Assembly (NCBI GenBank): GCA_964580215.1
Contig: CAZOJT010000005.1
Span: 45,046-109,045, forward strand
Direction: 5' to 3'
DNA: 64,000 nt
From: SM23-73-3 sp964580215
GTDB lineage: Bacteria > Zixibacteria > MSB-5A5 > SM1-73
Shown: positions 7,097-15,477 of the stretch, in pieces
How positions within the stretch are numbered: the first letter of the stretch is position 1
Layout: every line of letters starts with the position of its first letter
Program-made: the position numbers and the translations under genes
Notes under the pieces: model-generated
What the model saw: the letters and a program-made list of their open reading frames with translations, nothing else
What the model was told of the DNA's origin: nothing
Databases searched by the model: none

Positions 7097-9517
7097 TTAT
7101 CTTCTCAGAGTGGCATCAAAGCTTCTCTCCAGCTCCGAGATCACCTTTCGGTGAATTTCATCCACCTCCTCTTCTGTTAATGTCCTCTTCTGCGAGCGGT
7201 AGCGAATAGAGTATGCCAAGCTTTTCATACCAGCAGGAACCTGTTTTCCTTCGTACACATCAAATAAAGTGACCTCTTCTACAAGGCTTCCTCCCACCTC
7301 TTTTATTTTATCTCCGATCACCTTTGAAAGTATCGTCTCATCCACCACCACTGCTATGTCCCGATCCACCGGCGGAAACTTGGGCATAGAGGAAAACTTT
7401 TTTCTGCGAGGCACCCGGCTACAAAGTTTCTCAAAATCCAGTTCTGCCCAGAAGACTTTCTCCTTGATTTCAAAAGCATCCAAAATTTCTTCGCACACCT
7501 CACCCAAAAGTCCAATCTTCTCGTCTCCCATCTGGATATGGAAACATCTGTCCTCCTTCAGAAAAGCATTTCTGCCGGGATTTAGCTCAAATGAAAGTAG
7601 AAGATGCTCGAACAATCCCTCCAGCATCCCTTTGAGATCAAAAAGATCTGTCTCCGTCTCTTCAGTTTCCCAATGGCGGGGTTCTCTTTCTCCGGAGATA
7701 GCTATGCCCAGATGAAGTTTTTCCTCTGGTAACCGGTCCCGCGGATCCTGTGGATTTCCCCTGGCGAAAAACACCTTTCCCAGTTCAAATATCCTTAAAT
7801 TTTTCTCCAGCCGGTTTTTGTTCCGGCTCACCACTGAAAGGAGATTGTAAGCCAATGTGGTGGAAAGAACGGACAGATCCTGGCTCAAAGGATTTCTTAT
7901 GCTAACTTGCGAAACATCGGGACTCAATTTCGCCAACTTCTCTGGATCCACCAGATTATTGGTGATCACCTCAAAGAATTCCCTTCCCACCATGAATTCT
8001 TTGACTCTTCGGGAGACTTCATCCTCCCATTGTATCTCTGTGACCAGGCTCCCTCCGGCTCTCAGGGTGGTCTTTATATTGCCATAACCATAGATACGAG
8101 CTATCTCCTCCACCAGATCGATCTCCCGGGTCAGATCAGGTCTGAAGGTGGGAATCTCCACCTCCAGATCATGATTCTCCTCGCCTTCGACGGGATTTTC
8201 AACTTTCACCGGAAGCTCCAGATTGGTCAATATGCTTTTGATCTTTTGCCGTTGAAGATCGGTGCTTAAGATCTTATTAACCCGTTGCGGTCTTAAAGTT
8301 ATCTGAACCGGATAGATGGGAGAAGGATAGCTATCCACCACACCCTTTAATACTTTGCCAAAAGCTAAGCTTCCCAGAAGCTCAGCCGCACGATCAATGG
8401 CTTTCACCACCGCATTGGGATTGGCTCCTCTTTCGAATCTCTGAGACGATTCGGTGGATATACCCAAGAATAGCCGTCCTCTGCGAATAACTTTCGGATC
8501 AAAATAGGCGCTTTCCAAAAGGATAGTCCGAGTGTTCGGACCAACTTCGCTTTCCAAGCCTCCCATTATTCCGGCAATAGCCACCGTTTTTGTCCCATCG
8601 GTGATGAGCAAAACTTCCCGGCTTAAGGTGTGTTCCTCTTGATCTAAGGTGACAAATTTCTCCTCATCCTGCGCTCTTCTCACCACCACCTTTTTTCGCT
8701 TGAAGAGCTTGTAGTCAAAAGCGTGCAGGGGATGTCCCAGCTCCAACATCACCAGATTGGTTATATCCACCACATTGTTTATAGGGCGCATCCCGGCTGA
8801 TTGTAACTTTCTTTTCAGCCAGAAGGGGGATTCGGTTATCTTCACATCTTCAATCACCCGGGCGGCATATCTGGGACAAGCTTGGGGGTCGCCAATCTCT
8901 ACCTGCAACCGATTTTGAGCCATCTCCCCGATTTCGTGCAGATTCACCTCTCTCTTTCTTAATCGACTTCCACACAAAGCCGCCACCTCTCTTGCCACTC
9001 CCATGACGGAAAGACAATCGGGTCGATTGGGGGTGAGATCTATATCCAGGATCCAGTCTTCCAAATCCAGTGCCGAGGTGATTGATTGTCCCACTTTAAG
9101 ATCCGCATCCAGAATCATGATCCCCTTCTCATCCTCCCCAATGTCCAGTTCCTTCTCCGAGCAGATCATGCCATAAGACTCCACACCCCTCAAAGCGTTT
9201 TTGGTGATCTGAATTCCTCCGGGTAGCTTGGCACCGATTAAAGCTACCGGGACTTTGGCATCCTCGGCTACATTGGGAGCACCGCACACAATCTGGAGGC
9301 TCTCCAATCCGACCATCATCTCACATACGGAAAGCTTATCTGCCCGTGGATGTTTGGAGACATTTTTTATCTGCCCTACCACCACCCTATCCAAGTCTTT
9401 GCCCACCGTTGTGATGGTCTCCACCTCCAGACCGGCATCGGTAAGTCGGGAAGCTAACTCCTCAACTGAGAGGTCGAAATCAACAAATTCTTTGAGCCAT
9501 CTGTAACTTACTTTCAT
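7097..9517 (-). CDS. pheT: Phenylalanine-tRNA ligase beta subunit
   Basis: The 806-residue subunit has the bacterial PheT order: N-terminal domain, EMAP-II-like tRNA-binding OB domain (about residues 40-150, VVVGQIKNVSKHPRADKLSVC), B3/B4 editing region, B5 domain (about 400-475), core domain, and a C-terminal FDX-ACB anticodon-binding domain (FPPVDRDIAVVVD to the end). It forms the alpha2beta2 synthetase with PheS, whose stop lies one base upstream of this start, so the two are translationally linked. Length and domain order are normal. Confidence 0.97.
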   Translation of the reverse strand: MKVSYRWLKEFVDFDLSVEELASRLTDAGLEVETITTVGKDLDRVVVGQIKNVSKHPRADKLSVCEMMVGLESLQIVCGAPNVAEDAKVPVALIGAKLPGGIQITKNALRGVESYGMICSEKELDIGEDEKGIMILDADLKVGQSITSALDLEDWILDIDLTPNRPDCLSVMGVAREVAALCGSRLRKREVNLHEIGEMAQNRLQVEIGDPQACPRYAARVIEDVKITESPFWLKRKLQSAGMRPINNVVDITNLVMLELGHPLHAFDYKLFKRKKVVVRRAQDEEKFVTLDQEEHTLSREVLLITDGTKTVAIAGIMGGLESEVGPNTRTILLESAYFDPKVIRRGRLFLGISTESSQRFERGANPNAVVKAIDRAAELLGSLAFGKVLKGVVDSYPSPIYPVQITLRPQRVNKILSTDLQRQKIKSILTNLELPVKVENPVEGEENHDLEVEIPTFRPDLTREIDLVEEIARIYGYGNIKTTLRAGGSLVTEIQWEDEVSRRVKEFMVGREFFEVITNNLVDPEKLAKLSPDVSQVSIRNPLSQDLSVLSTTLAYNLLSVVSRNKNRLEKNLRIFELGKVFFARGNPQDPRDRLPEEKLHLGIAISGEREPRHWETEETETDLFDLKGMLEGLFEHLLLSFELNPGRNAFLKEDRCFHIQMGDEKIGLLGEVCEEILDAFEIKEKVFWAELDFEKLCSRVPRRKKFSSMPKFPPVDRDIAVVVDETILSKVIGDKIKEVGGSLVEEVTLFDVYEGKQVPAGMKSLAYSIRYRSQKRTLTEEEVDEIHRKVISELERSFDATLRR

Positions 9518-9518
9518 C

Positions 9519-10556
9519 TTAGAATTGCCTCAAAAATCTAAGATCATTTTCATAGAAGAGTCGGATGTCATCAATCTGATATTTTAACATGGCGATCCGA
9601 TCCACCCCCATGCCGAAGGCATAGCCTGAATAGATTTCCGGATCATAGCCCACCGCCTTGAATACCTCTGGATCTATCATGCCCGCCCCCAAAATCTCCA
9701 GCCATCCTCTGTGCTTGCACACACTGCAACCTTTCCCTCCACAGATCACACAGGAGATGTCTACCTCGGCTGAAGGCTCGGTGAAGGGGAAAAAGCTGGC
9801 CCTAAATCTCAAAGCCACATCCTTACCGAATAACTCCCACACGAAGGCAGAAAGAACCCCTTTGAGATCGGCAAAGGTCACGTCTTTGTCCACATAGAAT
9901 CCTTCCACCTGATGAAAGGTGCAGAAACTTCGAGCATTGATGGCTTCGTTTCGATAACATCTTCCCGGAGCGATGATCCTAACCGGGGGTTTTCTTTTCT
10001 CAAATACTCTCACCTGAACCGGGGAGGTATGGGTGCGAAGGAGGAGATCATCTTTTATGTAGAAGGTGTCCTGCATGTCTCTGGCCGGATGGTCGGGAGG
10101 GAAGTTAAGCGCGGAGAAGTTGTAGTAATCTGTTTCTACGTCCGGACCTCTGGCTACCTCAAATCCCATCCCATAAAAGATCTCTATAATCTCTTCATTT
10201 ACCTGAGTGAGGGGATGAAGCCTCCCTTCCCATCCTTTTCTTCCGGGAAGGGTATAATCAAAAAATTGTTTCTCCTTTCCTTTGGCAACCTCCCCCTTTT
10301 TCAATTCTTTTGTTTTTCTGAGGAGAACCTCCTCCACCTGTTTTTTGATCTGATTGGAAAGTTTGCCTATAGCCGGACGCTCCTTTTCTGGGAAATCTTT
10401 TAAGCTTTTTAGAAGGGAGGTGATGATCCCCTTCCTCCCTAAATATCTAATTCTTGTCTGTTCCAATCCTTCAAGCTCGCTGGTTTGCTCTATCTTCAGA
10501 AGAGCTTCCCTTTGCGCCTGCTTGAGGGACTGTTCAAATCTGCTTGCGTTGGACAT
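9519..10556 (-). CDS. pheS: Phenylalanine-tRNA ligase alpha subunit
   Basis: The 345-residue catalytic subunit contains the class II synthetase motifs: HPLTQVNEEIIEIFYGMGFEV, LLRTHTSPVQVR, GRCYRNEAINARSFCTFHQVEG and the C-terminal YAFGMGVDRIAML. A small cysteine cluster CVICGGKGCSVC around residue 270 may bind zinc, as in some PheS proteins. No good Shine-Dalgarno precedes the ATG at 10556 (the upstream bases are T-rich), so the exact start is less certain, but the length fits the family. It follows rplT by 173 bp, the common infC-rpmI-rplT-pheST order. Confidence 0.97.
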   Translation of the reverse strand: MSNASRFEQSLKQAQREALLKIEQTSELEGLEQTRIRYLGRKGIITSLLKSLKDFPEKERPAIGKLSNQIKKQVEEVLLRKTKELKKGEVAKGKEKQFFDYTLPGRKGWEGRLHPLTQVNEEIIEIFYGMGFEVARGPDVETDYYNFSALNFPPDHPARDMQDTFYIKDDLLLRTHTSPVQVRVFEKRKPPVRIIAPGRCYRNEAINARSFCTFHQVEGFYVDKDVTFADLKGVLSAFVWELFGKDVALRFRASFFPFTEPSAEVDISCVICGGKGCSVCKHRGWLEILGAGMIDPEVFKAVGYDPEIYSGYAFGMGVDRIAMLKYQIDDIRLFYENDLRFLRQF

Positions 10557-10729
10557 AACACAAAAAAAGCTAACAGTGTTTTAGAACTCAGGGTATTCTA
10601 CACCACATCCTGAAAACCGGCTTTAATGACTTTTCAGGAGGCTGGAATTTTGGAATATGCCAGAAGTGGACTATAAAGACCACACAGAGGTCTATGAAAA
10701 GTTATTCGAGATTTGCCATCTTTGGCTTT

Positions 10730-11089
10730 TTAACCGGCTTTGGATTTTGAAGCCAACTCAGCTAACTTAGCGAAACCTTCTTTATCTCGAACTGCCATAT
10801 CTGCCAGAATCTTACGATCTAAAATCACCCCGGCCCTCTTCAAGCCGTTGATAAACAGGCTGTATGAGAGTCCGGAAAGTCTGGCGGCGGCATTGATCCG
10901 CACTATCCAGAGTCGACGGAAATCCCTCTTCCTTCTTCTTCTATGCGCATAGGCATAGGCTAATCCTCGTTGAACCGACTCTTTGGCAGTACGATACAGT
11001 TTGCTTCTGCCTCCGTAATATCCTTTAGCGGCTTTCAGGATTTTTTTTCTTCTTGCTCGTGAAGCTACTGCATCTGTTGCTCTGGGCAT
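10730..11089 (-). CDS. rplT: 50S ribosomal protein L20
   Basis: The 119-residue protein is a typical L20, with the basic N-terminal helix (KILKAAKGYYGGRSKLYRTA), AYAHRRRRKRDFRRLWIVRINAA and the C-terminal globular part with FINGLKRAGVILDRKILADMA. L20 binds 23S rRNA early in 50S assembly and in E. coli represses its own operon. It follows rpmI by 11 bases. Confidence 0.98.
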   Translation of the reverse strand: MPRATDAVASRARRKKILKAAKGYYGGRSKLYRTAKESVQRGLAYAYAHRRRRKRDFRRLWIVRINAAARLSGLSYSLFINGLKRAGVILDRKILADMAVRDKEGFAKLAELASKSKAG

Positions 11090-11100
11090 TAGAATCCTCC

Positions 11101-11295
11101 TTAGCTGGCTAACAGCCTTCTTACCTTATTTTCATCAGCTTTATCAACCAATCCAGCCTTTCTTAAGTTTCTTTTTCTTTTGGCGCTTTTCTTACTCAAA
11201 AGATGTCCTCTGAAGGCTTTGCTTCTTTTGAACTTTCCACTGCCTGTCTTCTTGAATCTTTTGGCAGCGGCCCTATTTGTCTTTATCTTGGGCAA
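11101..11295 (-). CDS. rpmI: 50S ribosomal protein L35
   Basis: The 64-residue, Lys/Arg-rich protein has the L35 signature: MPKIKTNRAAAKRFKKTGSG, FRGHLLSKKSAKRKRNLRK and a C-terminal VRRLL. It is a structural protein of the large subunit and lies between infC (101 bp upstream) and rplT as in most bacteria. Confidence 0.98.
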   Translation of the reverse strand: MPKIKTNRAAAKRFKKTGSGKFKRSKAFRGHLLSKKSAKRKRNLRKAGLVDKADENKVRRLLAS

Positions 11296-11396
11296 CTGAC
11301 TATCCCTCCATCTTCTTAGGTATTTAACAACACACGTTAACTCATTGAGCCAATTTGTTGATAAAAAAACTACTTGAGCCAGACGGTTTTGAAAAT

Positions 11397-11933
11397 TTAG
11401 GATGAAGCCGAGCTTTTGTCCTGCGCCTTAGGCACAAAAGTCAAAGTCAGAATCCGACCCTCCATTCTGGGTTTGGGCCCTGGTTCTCCCACCTCAGAAA
11501 GGTCAACTTTCAGTTTATCCAGGATCTTTTGCCCGAACTCCATATGAGCTCTTTCCCGCCCCCTGAACACCACCAGAACCTTCACCTTGTTGCCCTGAGT
11601 CAAGAACTCCCGAACATGTCTCATCTTGAAGGTGTAATCATGATCCTCGGTTTTGGGTCTGAAGCGCATCTCCTTCAGTTGCAGGAAACGCTGCTTTTTC
11701 TTGGCGTCTTTTGCTTTTTTGGCAAGCCCATATTTGTATTTCCCATAATCCATTATCTTACAAACCGGTGGCATGGCTCCTGGAGAAATCTCCACCAGAT
11801 CATACCCTCTCTCTGCCGCTAACCTGATAGCGTCTCTGGTGGGCATGATCCCTATCTGTTCGCCAGTCTCTCCGATAACTCTCACCTGGGAAAAACGAAT
11901 TCTTCGATTAACCCTGATCTCCTTAGCTCTTAT
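11397..11933 (-). CDS. infC: Translation initiation factor IF-3, probably starting at AUA
   Basis: IF-3 keeps 30S subunits free and checks start-codon pairing. A GTG at 11885 would give 162 residues but cuts off conserved N-terminal sequence. The frame continues upstream as RAKEIRVNRRIRFSQVRVIGETGEQIGI, matching the family N-terminus, up to an in-frame stop nine bases before an ATA at 11933-11931. A perfect AGGAGG (11943-11948) lies 9 bases before that ATA, so I choose it, giving 178 residues. Non-canonical starts (AUU in E. coli) underlie infC autoregulation, because IF-3 rejects them. It lies downstream of thrS. Confidence 0.9.
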   Translation of the reverse strand: MRAKEIRVNRRIRFSQVRVIGETGEQIGIMPTRDAIRLAAERGYDLVEISPGAMPPVCKIMDYGKYKYGLAKKAKDAKKKQRFLQLKEMRFRPKTEDHDYTFKMRHVREFLTQGNKVKVLVVFRGRERAHMEFGQKILDKLKVDLSEVGEPGPKPRMEGRILTLTFVPKAQDKSSASS

Positions 11934-11948
11934 TGGATCTCACCTCCT
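11931..11948 (-). promoter_or_regulatory. Shine-Dalgarno and AUA start codon of infC
   Basis: AGGAGG at 11948-11943, a 9-base spacer, then ATA. No ATG, GTG or TTG exists in frame between the upstream stop and codon 17, and that later GTG has no Shine-Dalgarno. Confidence 0.75.
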
Positions 11949-12057
11949 TTCTTGCTCTCTTTGTCTTTACTGAGAGGTGCTTTTAGTCTTAAGAAGTTTT
12001 GGCTTTCAAAAAGCGTCACATTCTAAGAATTTGCTCAAAAGAATTTTTCATCTTTGT

Positions 12058-13995
12058 TTAAAAGGCATTGGGTTCTACGGTTTTGTTTTTTACCTCCTCT
12101 TTCAACTTTTGGATGATCTGATCTAAGTTGAACCGACCCAGATCTCCCTTCTTGTGTCTTCTCACTGAAACGTTTTTGTCCTGTACTTCCTTTTTGCCCA
12201 CAATAAACATATACGGTATCTTTTCCTTTTCTGCCTCTCTTATTTTATAGTTTATCTTCTCGTTTCTATCGTCTGTCTCCACTCGAAAACCTTCTTCTCT
12301 TAGTCTACTTTCTATTTCGGCAGAATAAGAATTTTGTTCATCGGTGATGGGCATTACCCGAACCTGCACTGGAGAAAGCCACAGAGGAAACGCTCCCCCA
12401 TAATGCTCAATCAGCACTCCGAAGAATCGCTCCAGCGAGCCCAATAAAGCCCGATGAATCATTATAGGTCGGTGGAAGTTTCCATCCGAATCCACAAAGG
12501 AAAGATCAAATCTCTCCGGGATGTTGAAATCAAACTGGATGGTGGTGCATTGATGGGGTCTTCCCATAACGTCTTCGATTTTCAAATCGATCTTTGGACC
12601 ATAGAAGGCGCCACCCCCTTCATCTACTTCGAACATTAGATTTTGCTTTTTCAAAGCCCGCCTCAGAGCATCTTGCGCTTTTTCCCAGTTTTGTTCCTCT
12701 CCTATGGATTTATCCGGTCGGGTGGACAAGAATATCTGATATTTTTCGAAGCCTAAGGTTTTAAGCATGGCGGTTGAGAAATCTAAAAGACCAATGACCT
12801 CCTCTTCCAGCTGCTCCGGCTTGCAGAATATATGAGCATCGTCCATGGTAAAGCCTCTCACCCGAAAAAGCCCCTGCAATACCCCGGAACGCTCATACCG
12901 ATAGCAGGTGCCCAACTCAGCCAATCTCAGAGGAAGCTCTCTATAACTTCTGAGTTTGGATTTATAAATAAGGATATGAAAGGGGCAGTTCATCGGCTTG
13001 AGCTGGTATTGTTCATCTTCTACCTGCATGGGGGAATACATGTATTCCTGATAAAATCCAGTATGTCCACTTTTCTCCCACAGACGCAGTCGAGCTACAT
13101 GAGGAGTGTAGATCAACTGATAGCCATGCTTTTGATGTTCTTCCATCCAGAACTCCTCAATGACTTTTCGAATCTGTGCTCCCTTGGGATGCCACAACAC
13201 CAGACCAGGTCCAACTTCATCCGAAATCGAAAAAAGCTCCAGCTCCTTCCCTAACACCCGATGATCTCTTCTTTTCATCTCCTCGATTCTTTTCAGATAA
13301 AAGTCCAGCTCTTCTTTTGTAGGAAAGGAGATTCCATAGATACGTTGAAGCATGGGATTTTTCTCAGAGCCTCTCCAGTAGGCTCCGGCTACGCTTAAAA
13401 GCTTAAAGTTTTTGATGACTCCGGTGGAGGGAACGTGGGGTCCCCGACACAGATCCATAAAATCATCGTGCTGATACAAAACCACCTTATCTTCCTCCAA
13501 CTCAGAAAGTATCTCCAATTTATAACTCTGTCCCTTCTGTTTGAAGATATCCTCTGCTTCCGACTTGGCAAGCTCTTTTCTTATGAAGAGATAATTTTGC
13601 TTTACGATCTCTTTCATTCTCAACTCAATTCTTGCTAAATCTTCCGGCTCGAATGGTTTTTGGGTATCAAAGTCGTAATAAAACCCTTCTTTGATAGAAG
13701 GTCCGATGGCTAATTTCACCCCAGGAAAAAGATTTTGCACTGCCTGAGCCATAACATGTGAAGTGCTGTGCCAGAAAACCTCTTTCCCCTCTTCAGAATC
13801 GAAGGTGATTATCTTGATATCTGAATCCTTTTGCACCTTTTCAGATAAATCCACCATCTTGCCGTTCAGAAAGGCGGCGATTGCATTATCAGCCAGATTT
13901 GGATCCAAATCCCGGACGATCTGGGAGATAGTTATTCCGGCTGGGTATTGTTTCTTCGATCCGTCAGGCAAAACCACCGTCACTTCATCTGCCAT
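12058..13995 (-). CDS. thrS: Threonine-tRNA ligase
   Basis: The 645-residue enzyme has the full bacterial ThrRS layout: N-terminal TGS domain (about 1-65), editing domain with HSTSHVMAQAVQ and the later HDDFMDLCRGPHVPSTG, class II catalytic core (MNCPFHILIYKS, YRYERSGVLQGLFRVRGFTMDDAHIF, IHRALLGSLERF) and the anticodon-binding domain at the C-terminus. It charges tRNA-Thr and edits mischarged Ser-tRNA. It heads the thrS-infC-rpmI-rplT-pheST block, with 124 bp to the infC start. I saw no T-box or other obvious leader in the 180 bp before it. Confidence 0.97.
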   Translation of the reverse strand: MADEVTVVLPDGSKKQYPAGITISQIVRDLDPNLADNAIAAFLNGKMVDLSEKVQKDSDIKIITFDSEEGKEVFWHSTSHVMAQAVQNLFPGVKLAIGPSIKEGFYYDFDTQKPFEPEDLARIELRMKEIVKQNYLFIRKELAKSEAEDIFKQKGQSYKLEILSELEEDKVVLYQHDDFMDLCRGPHVPSTGVIKNFKLLSVAGAYWRGSEKNPMLQRIYGISFPTKEELDFYLKRIEEMKRRDHRVLGKELELFSISDEVGPGLVLWHPKGAQIRKVIEEFWMEEHQKHGYQLIYTPHVARLRLWEKSGHTGFYQEYMYSPMQVEDEQYQLKPMNCPFHILIYKSKLRSYRELPLRLAELGTCYRYERSGVLQGLFRVRGFTMDDAHIFCKPEQLEEEVIGLLDFSTAMLKTLGFEKYQIFLSTRPDKSIGEEQNWEKAQDALRRALKKQNLMFEVDEGGGAFYGPKIDLKIEDVMGRPHQCTTIQFDFNIPERFDLSFVDSDGNFHRPIMIHRALLGSLERFFGVLIEHYGGAFPLWLSPVQVRVMPITDEQNSYSAEIESRLREEGFRVETDDRNEKINYKIREAEKEKIPYMFIVGKKEVQDKNVSVRRHKKGDLGRFNLDQIIQKLKEEVKNKTVEPNAF

Positions 13996-14111
13996 GAGTT
14001 TCTCCTTGCACGTTGCTATAAAAAATTACCCCATACCTTTTGGGGCGCAATCATCCTCGAGGTTCGTATATCACCGACCAGATTTATTATGAAAAATCAA
14101 ACATGAACCTT

Positions 14112-14178
14112 GTTTACTAAAACAGCTTACTGTTTACAGTCAACCGTAAACTGCCAACTGCTAACTGCCAACTGTTAA
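14112..14178. repeat. 7-bp repeat array directly after tRNA-Val
   Basis: On the minus strand, starting right after the encoded CCA, the sequence is a run of 7-bp units: TTAACAG, TTGGCAG, TTAGCAG, TTGGCAG, TTTACGG, TTGACTG, TAAACAG, then TAAGCTG. The units share an NNNNCAG core with the arrays behind pilQ, sbcC and sbcD. Confidence 0.85.
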
Positions 14179-14255
14179 TGGTGGGCGATACTGGAATCGA
14201 ACCAGTGACCTCTTGCATGTCAAGCAAGCACTCTAACCGACTGAGCTAATCGCCC
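14179..14255 (-). tRNA. tRNA-Val (anticodon GAC)
   Basis: The minus strand folds into a full cloverleaf of 77 nt including an encoded CCA: acceptor GGGCGAT / ATCGCCC, D arm TAGCTCAGTCGGTTAGAG, anticodon stem CTTGC / GCAAG with loop TTGACAT giving GAC, and T arm CTGG-TTCGATT-CCAG. It decodes GUC and GUU valine codons. Confidence 0.96.
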
Positions 14256-14284
14256 CAAAATTGCGAAATCCTTTTTTCCATCTG

Positions 14285-14336
14285 ACCCTCCCCCGCCTAT
14301 GGCGGGGGATACTCTAACCGACCGAGCTAATCGCCC
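14285..14336 (-). pseudogene. Fragment of a duplicated tRNA gene interrupted by a GC palindrome
   Basis: Positions 14310-14336 repeat the first 26 bases of the adjacent tRNA-Val (acceptor 5' strand and D arm) with one change in the D loop, then break off into the palindrome CCCCCGCC-TATG-GCGGGGG (14288-14308). No anticodon or T arm follows, so it cannot be functional. Confidence 0.7.
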
Positions 14337-14698
14337 AACAAAAAAAGCCAAGAGTTTACGATTGAAATATCTTTGTGTCCTTTAACTTAAACCTTATTTA
14401 TGATCTCCAACCGAATCTAATATATTTCTTTACGAATCTTTTGTCAAGATTTTATTGACCAATCTCAAAAAGTCCGGTATGTGGGGTTGGGAGTCCTTTA
14501 GAGTTAACTCCCTTCGCATTGAGTCTCAAGGCTTAGCACTGAAAAATTAAACTCTTACCGTGAAGTTTTCCTTCCTATGATTACTGAAGGGTACCACCAT
14601 GAAAATATATTTCTATAACCTTTCAACAGTTTTTCAATAAGATGGGGTTTCAATAGCATTTGGTCCATACAGAATCCTGAACAGTACGTCCATAACTA
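14337..14698. other. Intergenic spacer
   Basis: About 360 bp downstream of flgM. No gene, convincing terminator or named repeat seen. Confidence 0.5.
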
Positions 14699-14995
14699 TC
14701 AGACTCCAAACAAATCCATAAGTTTATCTGCGATTTTTTTGTAAATCTCCTGGTTATCGTAATCGCCTTTCTGTTTTTTCCTTTTGGCCTCTTTCACTTT
14801 TTCCTTTCGAATGGGAGGTGAATTATCGGAAAGATCAGCTTTCTTATCTGAGGTATGACCATCCGCTCTTTTATCTTGACATTCTGATTGAGGTAAGATA
14901 CGACTTATCTTTTTCCCGATCTTTTTTCCCGAAGACAGGATAAAAGGATTTTCCTTTTTTTCCTCAAATTTTTCTTTTCCGCTGGAAGATAACAC
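14699..14995 (-). CDS. flgM: FlgM-like anti-sigma-28 factor
   Basis: The 98-residue protein ends in IRKEKVKEAKRKKQKGDYDNQEIYKKIADKLMDLFGV as a whole segment (residues about 62-98), which matches the FlgM C-terminal pattern: R-x-EKV-x-x-x-K, a G-x-Y, and a final KIADK-L helix that binds FliA. The N-terminal part is Lys/Ser-rich and not conserved. Start is GTG at 14995 with AGGAG 8 bases upstream. FlgM holds sigma-28 inactive until the flagellar hook is complete. A near-consensus sigma-28 promoter at 15176-15202 points at it, which fits negative feedback. The fliA gene is about 10 kb upstream on the same strand. Confidence 0.75.
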   Translation of the reverse strand: MLSSSGKEKFEEKKENPFILSSGKKIGKKISRILPQSECQDKRADGHTSDKKADLSDNSPPIRKEKVKEAKRKKQKGDYDNQEIYKKIADKLMDLFGV

Positions 14996-15175
14996 TCTCT
15001 TTTCTCCTGTGCAAATGTTTGCACATCTGATTTAGTTTCGACTGGGTTTATGCTAACACCTTGTCTGACATGATAATCAGATTCTCCATTCAACCCCCTG
15101 GAGAGCAAATTCCCAGACTTTTTTGTCCAGAACAACAGACTTTTGGACTCTGTTGCTACTTTTCCTCTATTACTT

Positions 15176-15202
15176 GTATCGACCTGGAGGCTTTAAACTT
15201 TA
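15176..15202 (-). promoter_or_regulatory. Sigma-28 (FliA) promoter for flgM
   Basis: The minus strand reads TAAAGTTT, an 11-base spacer, then GTCGATAC. The enterobacterial consensus is TAAAGTTT-N11-GCCGATAA, so the -35 is perfect and the -10 matches 6 of 8. It lies about 180 bp before the flgM start. Confidence 0.7.
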
Positions 15203-15477
15203 TAGTTCGAATTTATAAGATGAAACTTAAGGCGGAAAAAATGCGGCGAATAGTTGAAAGGTCAACCATGTTCGAAGGAATGGTTGACATTTTTGGTGTC
15301 ACGCAAAGTCTATGACAAAAAGCTTAACTCCCAGATTCTTTTGTGCTTTTAATTTTTGATAAATCCCTTTGAGGAATGTTCGACGAAACTTAAGAAAGAA
15401 CATCTTTTTTGTCTTTTTGAATCATCTGCCACATGAATTCATTATAAAAATGCCATCGACAATCTTTGATGAGGCAA
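15203..15477. other. Intergenic spacer with a perfect 9-bp palindrome
   Basis: No gene. GTCAACCAT (15261-15269) and ATGGTTGAC (15280-15288) form a perfect inverted repeat with a 10-base loop, followed on the plus strand by ATTTTT. On the minus strand it lies between the end of the radical SAM gene and the flgM promoter and could be an operator or a weak terminator. Confidence 0.5.

Noticed and set aside
10557..10729. T-box or Phe attenuator before pheS
   Set aside because: I found no T-box sequence, no terminator and no Phe-rich leader peptide in this 173-bp gap.
14905..15135. 76-codon frame overlapping the flgM start, possibly a frameshifted N-terminus
   Set aside because: The GTG at 14995 has a good ribosome site and FlgM N-termini are not conserved, so no frameshift is needed.
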